7,391 bases of DNA from Clostridiaceae bacterium (GTDB taxonomy: Bacteria > Bacillota > Clostridia > UMGS1883 > JAAYMJ01). Positions within the stretch are counted from its first letter, which is position 1, and every line of letters begins with the position of its first letter. Positions 1 through 6,714 of this stretch are shown in pieces. The stretch covers positions 1 through 7,391 of the forward strand of contig JAAYMJ010000045.1 of assembly GCA_012521455.1 (NCBI GenBank). The letters run 5' to 3'. A program made the translations under genes and the position numbers. The notes below the pieces were generated by a model, which did not search any database, was not told the origin of the DNA, and saw nothing but the letters and a program-made list of their open reading frames with translations.

Positions 1-702
1 GATTTTGGTGTCATTCATTTCAATTTTGTTAAGACCACAGCTTTCCGCAAATTCCTTGATTTTAGAAAGCCGCTTTACCACTTCCACATGGCGCTTTCTT
101 GCCATGGCAGGCATCATAACGTATTTTAGGGGATTTTTTTCGTACTTTTTATATGTATAATCATTTCTATCGGCAATTTCCACAATGCTTTGAGAATGTG
201 ATACTCTAGTGGACAGCCTTACTATCACTGGGGTATCAAACAATTCGCTCAAACTGAAAGCCTCTTTCACAAAGTCCTTGCACTCCTGGCTGTCGGAAGG
301 CTCCAAAACCATAACTTTTGAGGCAATCCCAAGCATTCGTGTATCCTGCTCGTTTTGGGAACTGTGCATTCCCGGGTCATCCGCAACGCAAATTACCAAT
401 CCCCCGCCTACGCCTGTGTAGCTTGCGGTAAAAAGCGGGTCCGCCGCCACATTAAGCCCCACATGCTTCATGGAACACATTGCCCGCGCCCCGATAATGG
501 AAGCCCCTATCGCCACTTCCAAGGCCACTTTTTCATTGGGGGCCCACTCGGAATAAATTTCATCATATTTTTGGGCAATATATTCCGTGATTTCCGTCGA
601 AGGCGTGCCGGGGTATGCGGTTGCCACCGTACACCCAGCTTCATAAGCGCCCCTCGCAACTGCTTCATTTCCAAGCATCAACATTCTCTTTTGGTCAGTC
701 AC
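1..702 (-). CDS. iorA: Indolepyruvate:ferredoxin oxidoreductase, alpha subunit (IorA), N-terminal 234 residues; 3' part outside window
   Basis: IorA with IorB oxidatively decarboxylates aryl-pyruvates (indolepyruvate, phenylpyruvate, hydroxyphenylpyruvate) to aryl-acetyl-CoA and reduces ferredoxin, in the cytoplasm of anaerobes. The visible part is the pyruvate-ferredoxin-oxidoreductase N-terminal type domain, with YPGTPSTEI at residues 30-38, ASIIGARAMCSMKHVGLN around 67-84, and the family-typical ADDPGMHSSQNEQDTR at 107-122. The frame stays open to base 1. The usual protein is near 600 residues, so the thiamine-diphosphate domain and the C-terminal ferredoxin-like cysteine clusters lie outside and cannot be judged. 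The start is GTG at 702: an AGGAGG lies 8 bases upstream, whereas the in-frame ATG codons 7 and 9 have no ribosome site. It follows paaK by 12 bases, so the two are surely co-transcribed. Family assignment is firm. The exact 2-oxo acid is inferred from the family. Confidence 0.93.
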   Translation of the reverse strand, partial: MTDQKRMLMLGNEAVARGAYEAGCTVATAYPGTPSTEITEYIAQKYDEIYSEWAPNEKVALEVAIGASIIGARAMCSMKHVGLNVAADPLFTASYTGVGGGLVICVADDPGMHSSQNEQDTRMLGIASKVMVLEPSDSQECKDFVKEAFSLSELFDTPVIVRLSTRVSHSQSIVEIADRNDYTYKKYEKNPLKYVMMPAMARKRHVEVVKRLSKIKEFAESCGLNKIEMNDTKI

Positions 703-710
703 TTTTGCTT

Positions 711-716
711 CCTCCT
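711..716 (-). promoter_or_regulatory. Ribosome binding site of iorA overlapping the paaK stop codon
   Basis: The minus strand reads TAGGAGG, in which TAG (717-715) is the paaK stop and AGGAGG (716-711) is a full Shine-Dalgarno site, 8 bases before the GTG at 702. This arrangement favours translational coupling of iorA to paaK and decides the GTG start. Confidence 0.85.
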
Positions 717-2016
717 ATTTTTGGTTTCTCAAGTCAATAACCCTTTTCGCTTTTCCCATTGACCTTTCAATGGACCTTGGCTCTACAAGCCTTACCTTTG
801 TATCTATTCCTAAAACGGTGTGGATTTTGGATTTTACCCTCTGTTCCAAGGCTTCAAGCTCTGAAAACTTTTCAAGAAGGGATGAATCCACAACTTCCAC
901 TAAAACTTCCAAATCGTCGACAAACCCGTTTTTCCTAACCACAAGCTGATAGTGGGGCCCTACCCCTTCGATATTTAGCAGAACACTTTCCACCTGTGAC
1001 GGGAAAACATTTACCCCTTTTATAATGAGCATGTCGTCGCTTCTTCCCTGTATCTTTGCCATTCTCGCGGTGGTTCTCCCGCAGGGGCACGGGTCGTCCA
1101 TTATGTAGGAAATATCCTTTGTCCTGTACCTTAAAAGCGGCAGCGCTTCTTTAGAAAGCGGGGTTATTACAATTTCGCCTTTTTCCCCCCACGGCAAAAC
1201 TTCGCCGCTTTCAGGGTCAATGATTTCAAATAGGAAATGGTCCTCATTTATGTGCTGCCCCTTGTGCTCCAAACATTCCCCCGCGACGCCGGGGCCGACA
1301 ATTTCGCTTAAGCCGTAGTTTTCGGTAACCTGAATCCCCCATCTTTTCTCAAGTTCTTTTCTCATTTCTTCGGTGTGGCCTTCCGCGCCAAAAAGGCCAA
1401 GCCTTAACTTCAAATCGCCATTTTTTATCCCCATTTGTTCCGCAACTTCGCTCATGTAAAGGGCATAGGACGGTGTGGAAACCAAAACCGTGGTACCCAA
1501 ATCCTGCATCATCATAATTTGCTTTTCGGTGTTTCCTGAAGACATGGGAATTATTGTGGCGCCGATTTTTTCCAATCCCTGCTGCAAACCAAACGCGCCG
1601 GTAAAAAGCCCAAACCCAAAGGCAATCTGGGCAACGTCTTCTCTTGTGGCGCCCGCGGCGGTAACAATCCTTGCCACACATTCCGACCACATTTCAATAT
1701 CGTTTTTGGTATATCCCACAATTGTTGGTTTTCCCGTGGTGCCTGAAGACCCGTGAATTCTCACCACATCTTTTAGCGGCACCGCAAAAAGCCCGTAGGG
1801 GTAGTTTTGCCTTAAATCCTCTTTGGTTGTAAAGGGAATTTTCCTTATGTCCTCCAGTTTTTTAATATCATCAGGCTTAATATTTGCTTCATCCAGCTTT
1901 TTCCTGTAAAACGGCACCTTATCATAAACCCTTTTTACCGTTTCCTGAAGCTTTCTAAGCTGGAGTTCCTGCAATTTTTTTCGGTCTATACACTCCATTT
2001 CCCTGTTATAAATCAC
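715..2016 (-). CDS. paaK: Phenylacetate-CoA ligase (AMP-forming), PaaK family
   Basis: A cytoplasmic adenylate-forming enzyme that makes phenylacetyl-CoA (or a related aryl-acetyl-CoA) from the acid, ATP and CoA. With the start used here it has 433 residues, the normal family length. Visible motifs are the ATP-binding loop SSGTTGKP at 90-97, NYGLSE at 233-238, CPCGRT at 310-315, RYRTKD at 296-301, and GRSDDMLIIKG at 324-334, the hinge into the C-terminal domain, which ends with GKAKR near 421-425. The frame opens further upstream at GTG 2025, but that GTG lies inside the ribosome site GAAAGGTGAT. The GTG at 2016 is placed correctly and gives M-I-Y-N-R-E, close to the M-I-W-N-x-E start I recall for clostridial homologues. 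It lies between a symporter gene (75 bases away) and iorA (12 bases). Beside iorA it may act on aryl-acetates or in reverse on Ior products; the precise substrate is inferred. Confidence 0.93.
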   Translation of the reverse strand: MIYNREMECIDRKKLQELQLRKLQETVKRVYDKVPFYRKKLDEANIKPDDIKKLEDIRKIPFTTKEDLRQNYPYGLFAVPLKDVVRIHGSSGTTGKPTIVGYTKNDIEMWSECVARIVTAAGATREDVAQIAFGFGLFTGAFGLQQGLEKIGATIIPMSSGNTEKQIMMMQDLGTTVLVSTPSYALYMSEVAEQMGIKNGDLKLRLGLFGAEGHTEEMRKELEKRWGIQVTENYGLSEIVGPGVAGECLEHKGQHINEDHFLFEIIDPESGEVLPWGEKGEIVITPLSKEALPLLRYRTKDISYIMDDPCPCGRTTARMAKIQGRSDDMLIIKGVNVFPSQVESVLLNIEGVGPHYQLVVRKNGFVDDLEVLVEVVDSSLLEKFSELEALEQRVKSKIHTVLGIDTKVRLVEPRSIERSMGKAKRVIDLRNQK

Positions 2017-2020
2017 ACAA

Positions 2021-2030
2021 ATCACCTTTC
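2021..2030 (-). promoter_or_regulatory. Extended ribosome binding site that fixes the paaK start
   Basis: The minus strand reads GAAAGGTGAT, matching the extended anti-Shine-Dalgarno complement except for one missing AGG step. It ends 4 bases before the GTG at 2016, which is ideal for such an extended pairing. The GTG inside it (2025) is therefore very unlikely to be the start, and ATG 1998 is too far away. Confidence 0.7.
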
Positions 2031-2048
2031 AATAATTTTTATTATTCA

Positions 2049-2089
2049 AATGAAAGAGTATCCCTAAAAAATCTAGGGATACCTTCATT
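2049..2089 (-). terminator. Hairpin between symporter and paaK: weak terminator, attenuator or processing site
   Basis: A perfect 9-base inverted repeat (2058-2066 GTATCCCTA, 2074-2082 TAGGGATAC) encloses a 7-base loop. Beyond a small internal loop it extends with a further 6-base arm (2049-2054 with 2084-2089). It starts a few bases after the symporter stop codon. On the minus strand it is followed by TCTTTCATTT, which is T-rich but broken, so termination is probably partial. It could lower expression of paaK-iorA relative to the symporter, or protect or process the mRNA. The structure is seen; the role is inferred. Confidence 0.45.
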
Positions 2090-2091
2090 GT

Positions 2092-3675
2092 TTATTCAGT
2101 TACAGCCCCAAAAGCCGCCTCGGCTATATCTAATTCCACGGGCTTTGTGAATTTGCTAACCACGGGCACGATAACCAATGAAACAATCATAGCAACAACG
2201 CCGTAGACTGGGGAGTTGGAAATCGCCTGTGCAAATCCGCCCTCGCTTGTCAGCGTTGTGTAAACTACAAGGCACAACACCGTAACCAAGCCTGAAAGAA
2301 GGCCGCTCCACGCGCCCGCCTTTGTGACTTTCTTGGAGTATAGGCCCCAGATGAAAGGCCCGATGAAACAACCTGACACCACACCCCATGAGAAAGACAT
2401 AATTGACACAATGATTGAAATGTTCATTGACGCGAAAATGAATGACAATAGCACAAACAATAAGCAGAAAAGCCTTAAAACTACCACTTGCTTTTTCTTG
2501 TCAACATTTGGCTTATACTCTTCCAACAAGTCAACGGTAATAGCTGAGCTTGAGGTTAATACAATTGAAGATAGCGTTGACATGGAAGCGGATAGTACCA
2601 AAAGCAAAATCAAGCTTAATAATATATTTGAAACAATGCTTCCGCCGAAGGCTTCAATTAACATGCTGGGCACAACCGCGTCATACCCGCCCGCTTCGGG
2701 AAGCTGGTTATTTAAAACAACCCTGCCGAAGGAGCCGATAAAGTATGCGCCGCATCCTATGATTAATGCAAAAGCGGTGGAAATAATTGTGCCTTTCTTG
2801 ATAGCCTCTTCGTCTTTTATAGCATAGTATTTGTGAACCATTTGCGGAAGCCCTAACGGGCCAATGCTTGTTAGCAAAATATTAAACAGCAAAAACGACC
2901 ACGCGCCTGCGCCAAAGGGATGAAGCAGCTTTGGCTCTATTTCCCTAAGCTGGCGTACGCCATTCACAAAGCCCCCTACCTGCGGGCTGTACACAATTGA
3001 AAAAATCAAAACAAAAACACCAACAACCATAATAATGCCCTGAACAAAGTCAGTAATGGCAGTTGCCACATACCCGCCCAAAACAAGGTAAATTGCGGTA
3101 AGAATAGCAACAATTGCCATGCATATTACTGTTGGTGTTAAAAAGGTAAGAAGGCTGTGCATAAAACCTTCAGGTAAAGTTGCGCCATATTCACTTATTT
3201 TGGATAAAGATGGGAAAGTTGTAGAGAACAATAGCCCTAAACCCTTGTACACGCTTGCCGCGTAGGGTACTAGGAAGATAAATATAATTAAAGCCGAATA
3301 GATTTTCATTGCTTTTGAGCCATACCTTGCCTGGAAAAACTCAGGCATGGTTTTAGCGTTAAGACGGTGTGTCATTTCACGGGTTTTCTTTGCCATAAGT
3401 TTCCATGACAACAGACAGCCCAAGAAGGCATTTCCAATGCCAATCCACATGCTGCCAAAACCAATGTCCCAGCCATGTTTGCCAGCATAACCGATAAAAA
3501 TTACAGCTGAAAAATATGTGGTGCCGTACGCAAACGCGCTCATCCACGCGCCCACATTCCTTCCGCCAAGCAAAAATCCGTCAATGGTTTTTGTAAATTT
3601 GCGGCTGTAAAGCCCAATGCCTACCATGATTGCGGTAAAAACTAAAAGAGACAATAATGCGACAACTTGCGTCAT
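2092..3675 (-). CDS. Sodium:solute symporter family (SSS, TC 2.A.21) membrane transporter, substrate unknown
   Basis: A 527-residue integral membrane protein with about 13 hydrophobic segments, matching the SSS fold and length. Family signs, in residues from the start used, are GGRNVGAWMSAFAYGTTYFSA at about 37-57 (first helices, Na+-site region), GGYVATAITDFVQG at about 200-213 (the usual GG-x6-TD-x2-QG signature), GPLGLPQMVHKYYA at about 272-285, and SASMSTLSS at about 362-370, where family members bind Na+ through hydroxyl side chains. It would couple Na+ entry to uptake of an organic solute. SSS members carry proline, pantothenate, acetate, pyruvate, sugars and more, so the substrate cannot be read here; the downstream paaK and iorA suggest an organic or aromatic acid. 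The start is ATG 3675, with AGG 4 bases upstream; ATG 3687 is in frame but has GGAAGG directly abutting it. A strong promoter lies upstream. Confidence 0.9.
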   Translation of the reverse strand: MTQVVALLSLLVFTAIMVGIGLYSRKFTKTIDGFLLGGRNVGAWMSAFAYGTTYFSAVIFIGYAGKHGWDIGFGSMWIGIGNAFLGCLLSWKLMAKKTREMTHRLNAKTMPEFFQARYGSKAMKIYSALIIFIFLVPYAASVYKGLGLLFSTTFPSLSKISEYGATLPEGFMHSLLTFLTPTVICMAIVAILTAIYLVLGGYVATAITDFVQGIIMVVGVFVLIFSIVYSPQVGGFVNGVRQLREIEPKLLHPFGAGAWSFLLFNILLTSIGPLGLPQMVHKYYAIKDEEAIKKGTIISTAFALIIGCGAYFIGSFGRVVLNNQLPEAGGYDAVVPSMLIEAFGGSIVSNILLSLILLLVLSASMSTLSSIVLTSSSAITVDLLEEYKPNVDKKKQVVVLRLFCLLFVLLSFIFASMNISIIVSIMSFSWGVVSGCFIGPFIWGLYSKKVTKAGAWSGLLSGLVTVLCLVVYTTLTSEGGFAQAISNSPVYGVVAMIVSLVIVPVVSKFTKPVELDIAEAAFGAVTE

Positions 3676-3679
3676 TTTT

Positions 3680-3693
3680 CCTACCATCCTTCC
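3680..3693 (-). promoter_or_regulatory. Ribosome binding region of the symporter gene, two possible starts
   Basis: The minus strand reads GGAAGG directly before ATG 3687, then GTAGG 4 bases before ATG 3675. The first ATG has no spacer from its purine run, so the second is preferred. The protein difference is only four residues. Confidence 0.5.
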
Positions 3694-3743
3694 ATAATAC
3701 TTTATTTTTTATTTTAAAATAAAAAAATAAAAAACCATAATAC
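3692..3743 (-). repeat. 9-base direct repeats flanking an AT-only hairpin in the symporter leader
   Basis: CCATAATAC occurs at 3692-3700 and again at 3735-3743 (GTATTATGG on the transcribed strand), 43 bases apart, close to four helical turns. Between them, at 3701-3731, lies an inverted repeat made only of A and T, with about 15 pairs and a single bulged base, centred on TTTTAAAA. All of it lies downstream of the predicted transcription start, so it would be in the 5' leader RNA. It may be an operator pair, an RNA structure, or chance in AT-rich DNA. Confidence 0.5.
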
Positions 3744-3757
3744 AGTAATACGGAAAT

Positions 3758-3786
3758 ATTATAGCTTATAATTTTTTATTTGTAAA
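3758..3786 (-). promoter_or_regulatory. Sigma-70-type promoter of the symporter-paaK-iorA unit
   Basis: On the minus strand the -35 box TTTACA (3786-3781) is followed after exactly 17 bases by the -10 box TATAAT (3763-3758). This is one mismatch in the -35 from consensus and a perfect -10. Transcription would begin near 3751 and give a leader of about 75 bases before ATG 3675. The site sits downstream of the terminator of the preceding operon, as expected for an independent unit. Confidence 0.8.
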
Positions 3787-3991
3787 CACATTTAACATAA
3801 TTGTAAATATTATCATTTTAATAGGATTTTGTTTTTTGATAAAATCTTACAATGTATTACATAATCAATCGGACATAGCCCTTAAAATTCCCCACAAGGC
3901 CAGAAATTTTGGTTTTAAAGAATTATATGCCGCATAAATTTTAAATAAAACCATGTATAATGTAAAAATCCCGCTTTCAAAGGGGCTTTAT
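3787..3991. other. Intergenic stretch with no recognised gene
   Basis: About 200 AT-rich bases lie between the terminator at 3992 and the promoter at 3786. I find no open frame with a ribosome site and no tRNA or riboswitch pattern that I recognise. One imperfect inverted repeat is visible: GGTTTTA (3911-3917) pairs with TAAAACC (3946-3952), with partial AT pairing inside around a GCCGC loop (3929-3933). A plus-strand TATAAT occurs at 3956-3961 but lacks a good -35. Regulatory binding sites for the symporter promoter could lie here. Confidence 0.5.
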
Positions 3992-4030
3992 AAAAGGAAA
4001 AAGCAAGCGCAAGGCTTGCTTTTTCCTTTT
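3992..4030 (-). terminator. Strong intrinsic terminator of the decarboxylase operon, probably bidirectional
   Basis: A perfect 17-base inverted repeat (3992-4008 and 4014-4030) has a 5-base loop, a GC-containing top (GCAAGC/GCTTGC) and an A-rich/T-rich base (AAAAGGAAAAA / TTTTTCCTTTT). It starts 27 bases after the stop codon of the alpha-subunit gene. Reading on either strand ends in T-rich sequence, so it can stop transcription from both sides. It separates the decarboxylase operon from the symporter promoter. Confidence 0.88.
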
Positions 4031-4057
4031 TATTTGCAGGTTAACTTATTTGGTTTT

Positions 4058-5461
4058 TTAAGTCACAGGGTGGGTCTTATTTTCCATATCAACTAAATTT
4101 GGGTTAATCTTATACTTTTGTCCCCTTCTCCACTCAAAGAACTTAACCGCAACCTGCCCAAAGAGCGCGTAGGATAGTACGTCCTCATCCTGTTCAATGT
4201 ATTCTTTGATTTCGTTACGGTATTTATTTAATTCGCTGGGGATATTGTCAGCTGGACGGCAGGTTATGCGCTTTTCGTTTCCGATAATTTTTTTCACGAT
4301 TTCATCCTTGATTTCAACAGGTGTTTTGCCGTATTCCCCTCTGACAATGGCTTTGGTTTCATTGGTCACCATCTTGTAGCGTTCACCCATTACCACGTTG
4401 AGCACTGCCTGGGTCCCAACAATCTGGCTTGTGGGCGTAACAAGCGGCGGATATCCCAAATCTTCCCTAACCCTTGGAACTTCTGCCAACACTTCTTCAA
4501 ACAAATGCTCTTTCCCCTGCTGTTTTAGCTGGGATACAAGGTTTGAAAGCATTCCGCCGGGCACTTGGTAGCGCAACGTGTTAATATCAACCCCCATAAC
4601 CTTCGGGTCAAGAAGGCCGCTCTTTATGTATTTATCCTTGATGGGCCTAAAGTAGTCGGCACATTCTGACAAAAAGTCCAAATCCAAGCCGGTATCATAT
4701 TCAGTTCCCTTTAATGTGGCAACAATCGGCTCGGTTGGGGGCTGGCTGGTGCCTAGCGCAAATGGGCTTAAAGCGGTGTCAATGATGTCAACCCCCGCTT
4801 CAATCGCCTTAAGGTATGTCATGGAGCCTACACCGCTGGTGTAGTGGGTGTGAAGCTCAATTGGCACTTTCACGTTTTCCTTTAGGGCTTTAACCAGCTC
4901 ATATGCTTCCATGGGTAGCAAAAGCCCAGCCATATCCTTTATGCAAATGCTGTTGCAGCCCATTTCTTCAAGCTGTTTTGCCAATTTAACAAAGGACTCG
5001 TTATTGTGGACAGGGCTTTTTGTGTAGCTGATTGCGCCCTGCACATGGCCCTTTTCTTTTATTGTAGCCTTAATGGCGGTTTTTAAGTTTCTCACGTCAT
5101 TTAGCGCGTCAAATACCCTTATGATGTCAATGCCGTTTGCTATGGATTTTTGAACAAAGTATTCCACCACGTCGTCGGCGTAGTGTTTGTACCCTAAGAT
5201 ATTCTGGCCCCTGAAAAGCATCTGTAAAGGTGTGTTTTTAGCCTTGTCCTTAAATTTTCTAAGCCTTTCCCACGGGTCTTCGTTTAAAAAGCGCAAACAT
5301 GCGTCAAAGGTAGCGCCGCCCCAAGCTTCAAGGGCGTTGTATCCTACTTTATCTAATTTTTCTATAATGGGTAGCATTTCTTCCGTGGTCATGCGCGTTG
5401 CTATCAACGACTGATGCGCGTCACGCAAAACGGTTTCCGTTATTTTCACAGGTTTTCCCAT
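4058..5461 (-). CDS. oadA: Oxaloacetate decarboxylase alpha subunit / pyruvate carboxylase B-type carboxyltransferase, no biotin domain
   Basis: A 467-residue cytoplasmic carboxyltransferase of the HMG-CoA-lyase-like TIM-barrel type, as in OadA, PycB and the transcarboxylase 5S subunit. It would transfer CO2 between oxaloacetate and protein-bound biotin, leaving pyruvate. Visible motifs are LRDAHQS at 12-18 (metal-binding Asp 14), LFRGQN at 82-87, CIKDMAG at 173-179 (the metal/CO2-binding Lys 175), ELHTHYTSG at 202-210 (metal-binding His 204 and 206), then the conserved PYC/OADA domain with YQVPGGMLSN at 298-307 and PTSQIVGTQA at 343-352. Enterobacterial OadA is near 590 residues because it carries a Pro/Ala linker and a biotin domain; here the protein stops after the CT region and the carrier is a separate gene two genes upstream. 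The ATG start has GGGAGG 7 bases upstream. The gap to the beta-subunit gene is 23 bases. It is the last gene of its operon. A 5S-like transcarboxylase or PycB role is the main alternative. Confidence 0.88.
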   Translation of the reverse strand: MGKPVKITETVLRDAHQSLIATRMTTEEMLPIIEKLDKVGYNALEAWGGATFDACLRFLNEDPWERLRKFKDKAKNTPLQMLFRGQNILGYKHYADDVVEYFVQKSIANGIDIIRVFDALNDVRNLKTAIKATIKEKGHVQGAISYTKSPVHNNESFVKLAKQLEEMGCNSICIKDMAGLLLPMEAYELVKALKENVKVPIELHTHYTSGVGSMTYLKAIEAGVDIIDTALSPFALGTSQPPTEPIVATLKGTEYDTGLDLDFLSECADYFRPIKDKYIKSGLLDPKVMGVDINTLRYQVPGGMLSNLVSQLKQQGKEHLFEEVLAEVPRVREDLGYPPLVTPTSQIVGTQAVLNVVMGERYKMVTNETKAIVRGEYGKTPVEIKDEIVKKIIGNEKRITCRPADNIPSELNKYRNEIKEYIEQDEDVLSYALFGQVAVKFFEWRRGQKYKINPNLVDMENKTHPVT

Positions 5462-5484
5462 AATTTTACCTCCCGTCTATTTGA

Positions 5485-6675
5485 TTATCTAAAACTTGCC
5501 AAGAATACTCCCGCAGCAACCGCAGAACCAATTACACCTGCAACGTTTGGGCCCATTGCGTGCATAAGCAAGAAGTTTCCCGGGTTTTCTTTCTGCCCCA
5601 CAACCTGGGACACCCTTGCCGCCATTGGAACAGCGCTAACCCCGGCAGAACCGATTAGCGGGTTAACTTTCCCGCCGGATAGCTTATACATGATTTTGCC
5701 AAAAATTACGCCCCCTGCGGTACTGATGGAAAAGGCAATTAAACCAAGCAACACTATCTTTAGGGTATCAGGCGTTAAGAATGTTTCCGCTGTCGCGGTG
5801 GCTCCAACGGATACGCCCAGGAATATGGTTATGATATTTAAAAGTTCGTTTTGCGCGGTCTTTGTTAGCCTTTCTACAATCCCCACTTCCCTAAAAAGGT
5901 TACCAAGCATTAGCGTACCTACCAAAGGTGTTGCGGAGGGCACCAAAAGCGCCACAACAATGGTTACGATAATCGGGAAAAGGATTTTTTCCCTCTTTGA
6001 AACAGGCCTTAGCTGTTCCATTACCACCATGCGCTCTTCTTTTGTTGTTAGCGCTTTCATAATGGGCGGCTGGATTAGCGGGATTAACGCCATGTATGAA
6101 TATGCCGCAACCGCAATGGCGGATAACAAGTGGGGCGCAAGTGTCTTTGTAACATAAATTGCCGTGGGGCCGTCAGCGCCGCCGATAATGCCTATGGATG
6201 ACGCTTCTTGGAAGTTAAATCCAAGCAATATTGCGCAGTTAAATGTGAAAAACACGCCAAGCTGCGCCGCCGCGCCTAAAAGCAAGCTTTTGGGATTTGC
6301 AATTAACGGCCCGAAGTCGGTCATTGCGCCAATGCCCAAAAAGATTAGCGGCGGGTAAATCCCCAACTTTACGCCAAGATATAGCATGTCAATAAGGCCA
6401 CCATGCTTTAATATGTAGCCGTAATCAATATCAGTTGCGGTAAACCATTCAGGGTGCATCATGTCACTTAAGGGTAAGTTTGCCAAAAGCATCCCAAAGG
6501 ATATAGGTAAAAGCAATAAGGGTTCAAACTGCTTTACGATTGCAAGGTACATAAGAACGCATGATACAATAATCATCAAAAGCGTTCCTAAACCGCCCTC
6601 TTTAAAATAGCCGAATATATTGTAAATGCCAGTATCTTTAGCAAAGTTTACTACGCTATTAACAAATAATTCCAA
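5485..6675 (-). CDS. oadB: Sodium-translocating decarboxylase beta subunit (OadB/MmdB/GcdB family)
   Basis: A multi-pass membrane subunit that decarboxylates carboxybiotin and uses the energy to pump Na+ out of the cell. With the TTG start it has 396 residues, near the usual family length. Hallmarks, in residues from that start, are the [14 protein letters not shown] segment around 112-125, [10 protein letters not shown] at 165-174 with the essential Asp at 168, [20 protein letters not shown] at about 258-277, the [17 protein letters not shown] stretch after it, [20 protein letters not shown] at about 338-357, and HAMGPNVAG near 372-380. All key polar residues expected in Na+ transport are present. 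The open frame extends to GTG 6684, but the only Shine-Dalgarno, GGAG at 6687-6684, overlaps that GTG and is 8 bases before TTG 6675. It is 39 bases after the biotin carrier gene. Beta subunits are shared among oxaloacetate, methylmalonyl-CoA and glutaconyl-CoA pumps, so this gene alone does not give the substrate. Confidence 0.93.
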   Translation of the reverse strand: MELFVNSVVNFAKDTGIYNIFGYFKEGGLGTLLMIIVSCVLMYLAIVKQFEPLLLLPISFGMLLANLPLSDMMHPEWFTATDIDYGYILKHGGLIDMLYLGVKLGIYPPLIFLGIGAMTDFGPLIANPKSLLLGAAAQLGVFFTFNCAILLGFNFQEASSIGIIGGADGPTAIYVTKTLAPHLLSAIAVAAYSYMALIPLIQPPIMKALTTKEERMVVMEQLRPVSKREKILFPIIVTIVVALLVPSATPLVGTLMLGNLFREVGIVERLTKTAQNELLNIITIFLGVSVGATATAETFLTPDTLKIVLLGLIAFSISTAGGVIFGKIMYKLSGGKVNPLIGSAGVSAVPMAARVSQVVGQKENPGNFLLMHAMGPNVAGVIGSAVAAGVFLASFR

Positions 6676-6683
6676 ACTTGTCA

Positions 6684-6687
6684 CTCC
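6684..6687 (-). promoter_or_regulatory. Shine-Dalgarno site deciding the beta-subunit start
   Basis: GGAG (followed by TGA) lies on the minus strand 8 bases before TTG 6675. It overlaps the upstream in-frame GTG 6684, which has no ribosome site of its own. TTG is therefore preferred, although TTG starts are the least common class. Confidence 0.55.
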
Positions 6688-6714
6688 ATTTCATACTAAA
6701 TTTGCTTTGTTTTT

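Noticed and set aside
355..762. Plus-strand open frame across the iorA/paaK junction
   Set aside because: It lies opposite two clear genes and their shared ribosome site, and its composition is not protein-like.
2031..2046. AATAAT/ATTATT inverted repeat before paaK
   Set aside because: Only six A/T pairs in an AT-rich gap; expected by chance.
2324..2827. Plus-strand open frame of 167 codons opposite the symporter
   Set aside because: It is antisense to conserved transmembrane segments, has no supporting start signals, and has no family resemblance.
3969..3986. Second small hairpin (CCCGCTTT / AAAGGGG) beside the main terminator
   Set aside because: It has mismatches in the stem and would act only after the much stronger 3992-4030 hairpin. 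It may be a backup terminator but is not supportable on its own.
3831..3991. Possible riboswitch or T-box in the gap between the operons
   Set aside because: I could not find the conserved cores of riboswitch classes I know or a T-box sequence. The region also lies upstream of the predicted transcription start, so it would not be in the leader.
5414..6157. Long open frame on the plus strand opposite the beta-subunit gene and the start of the alpha gene
   Set aside because: It is antisense to well-conserved coding sequence, has no ribosome site worth noting, and its protein is low in recognisable motifs. It is a by-product of codon use in the real genes.
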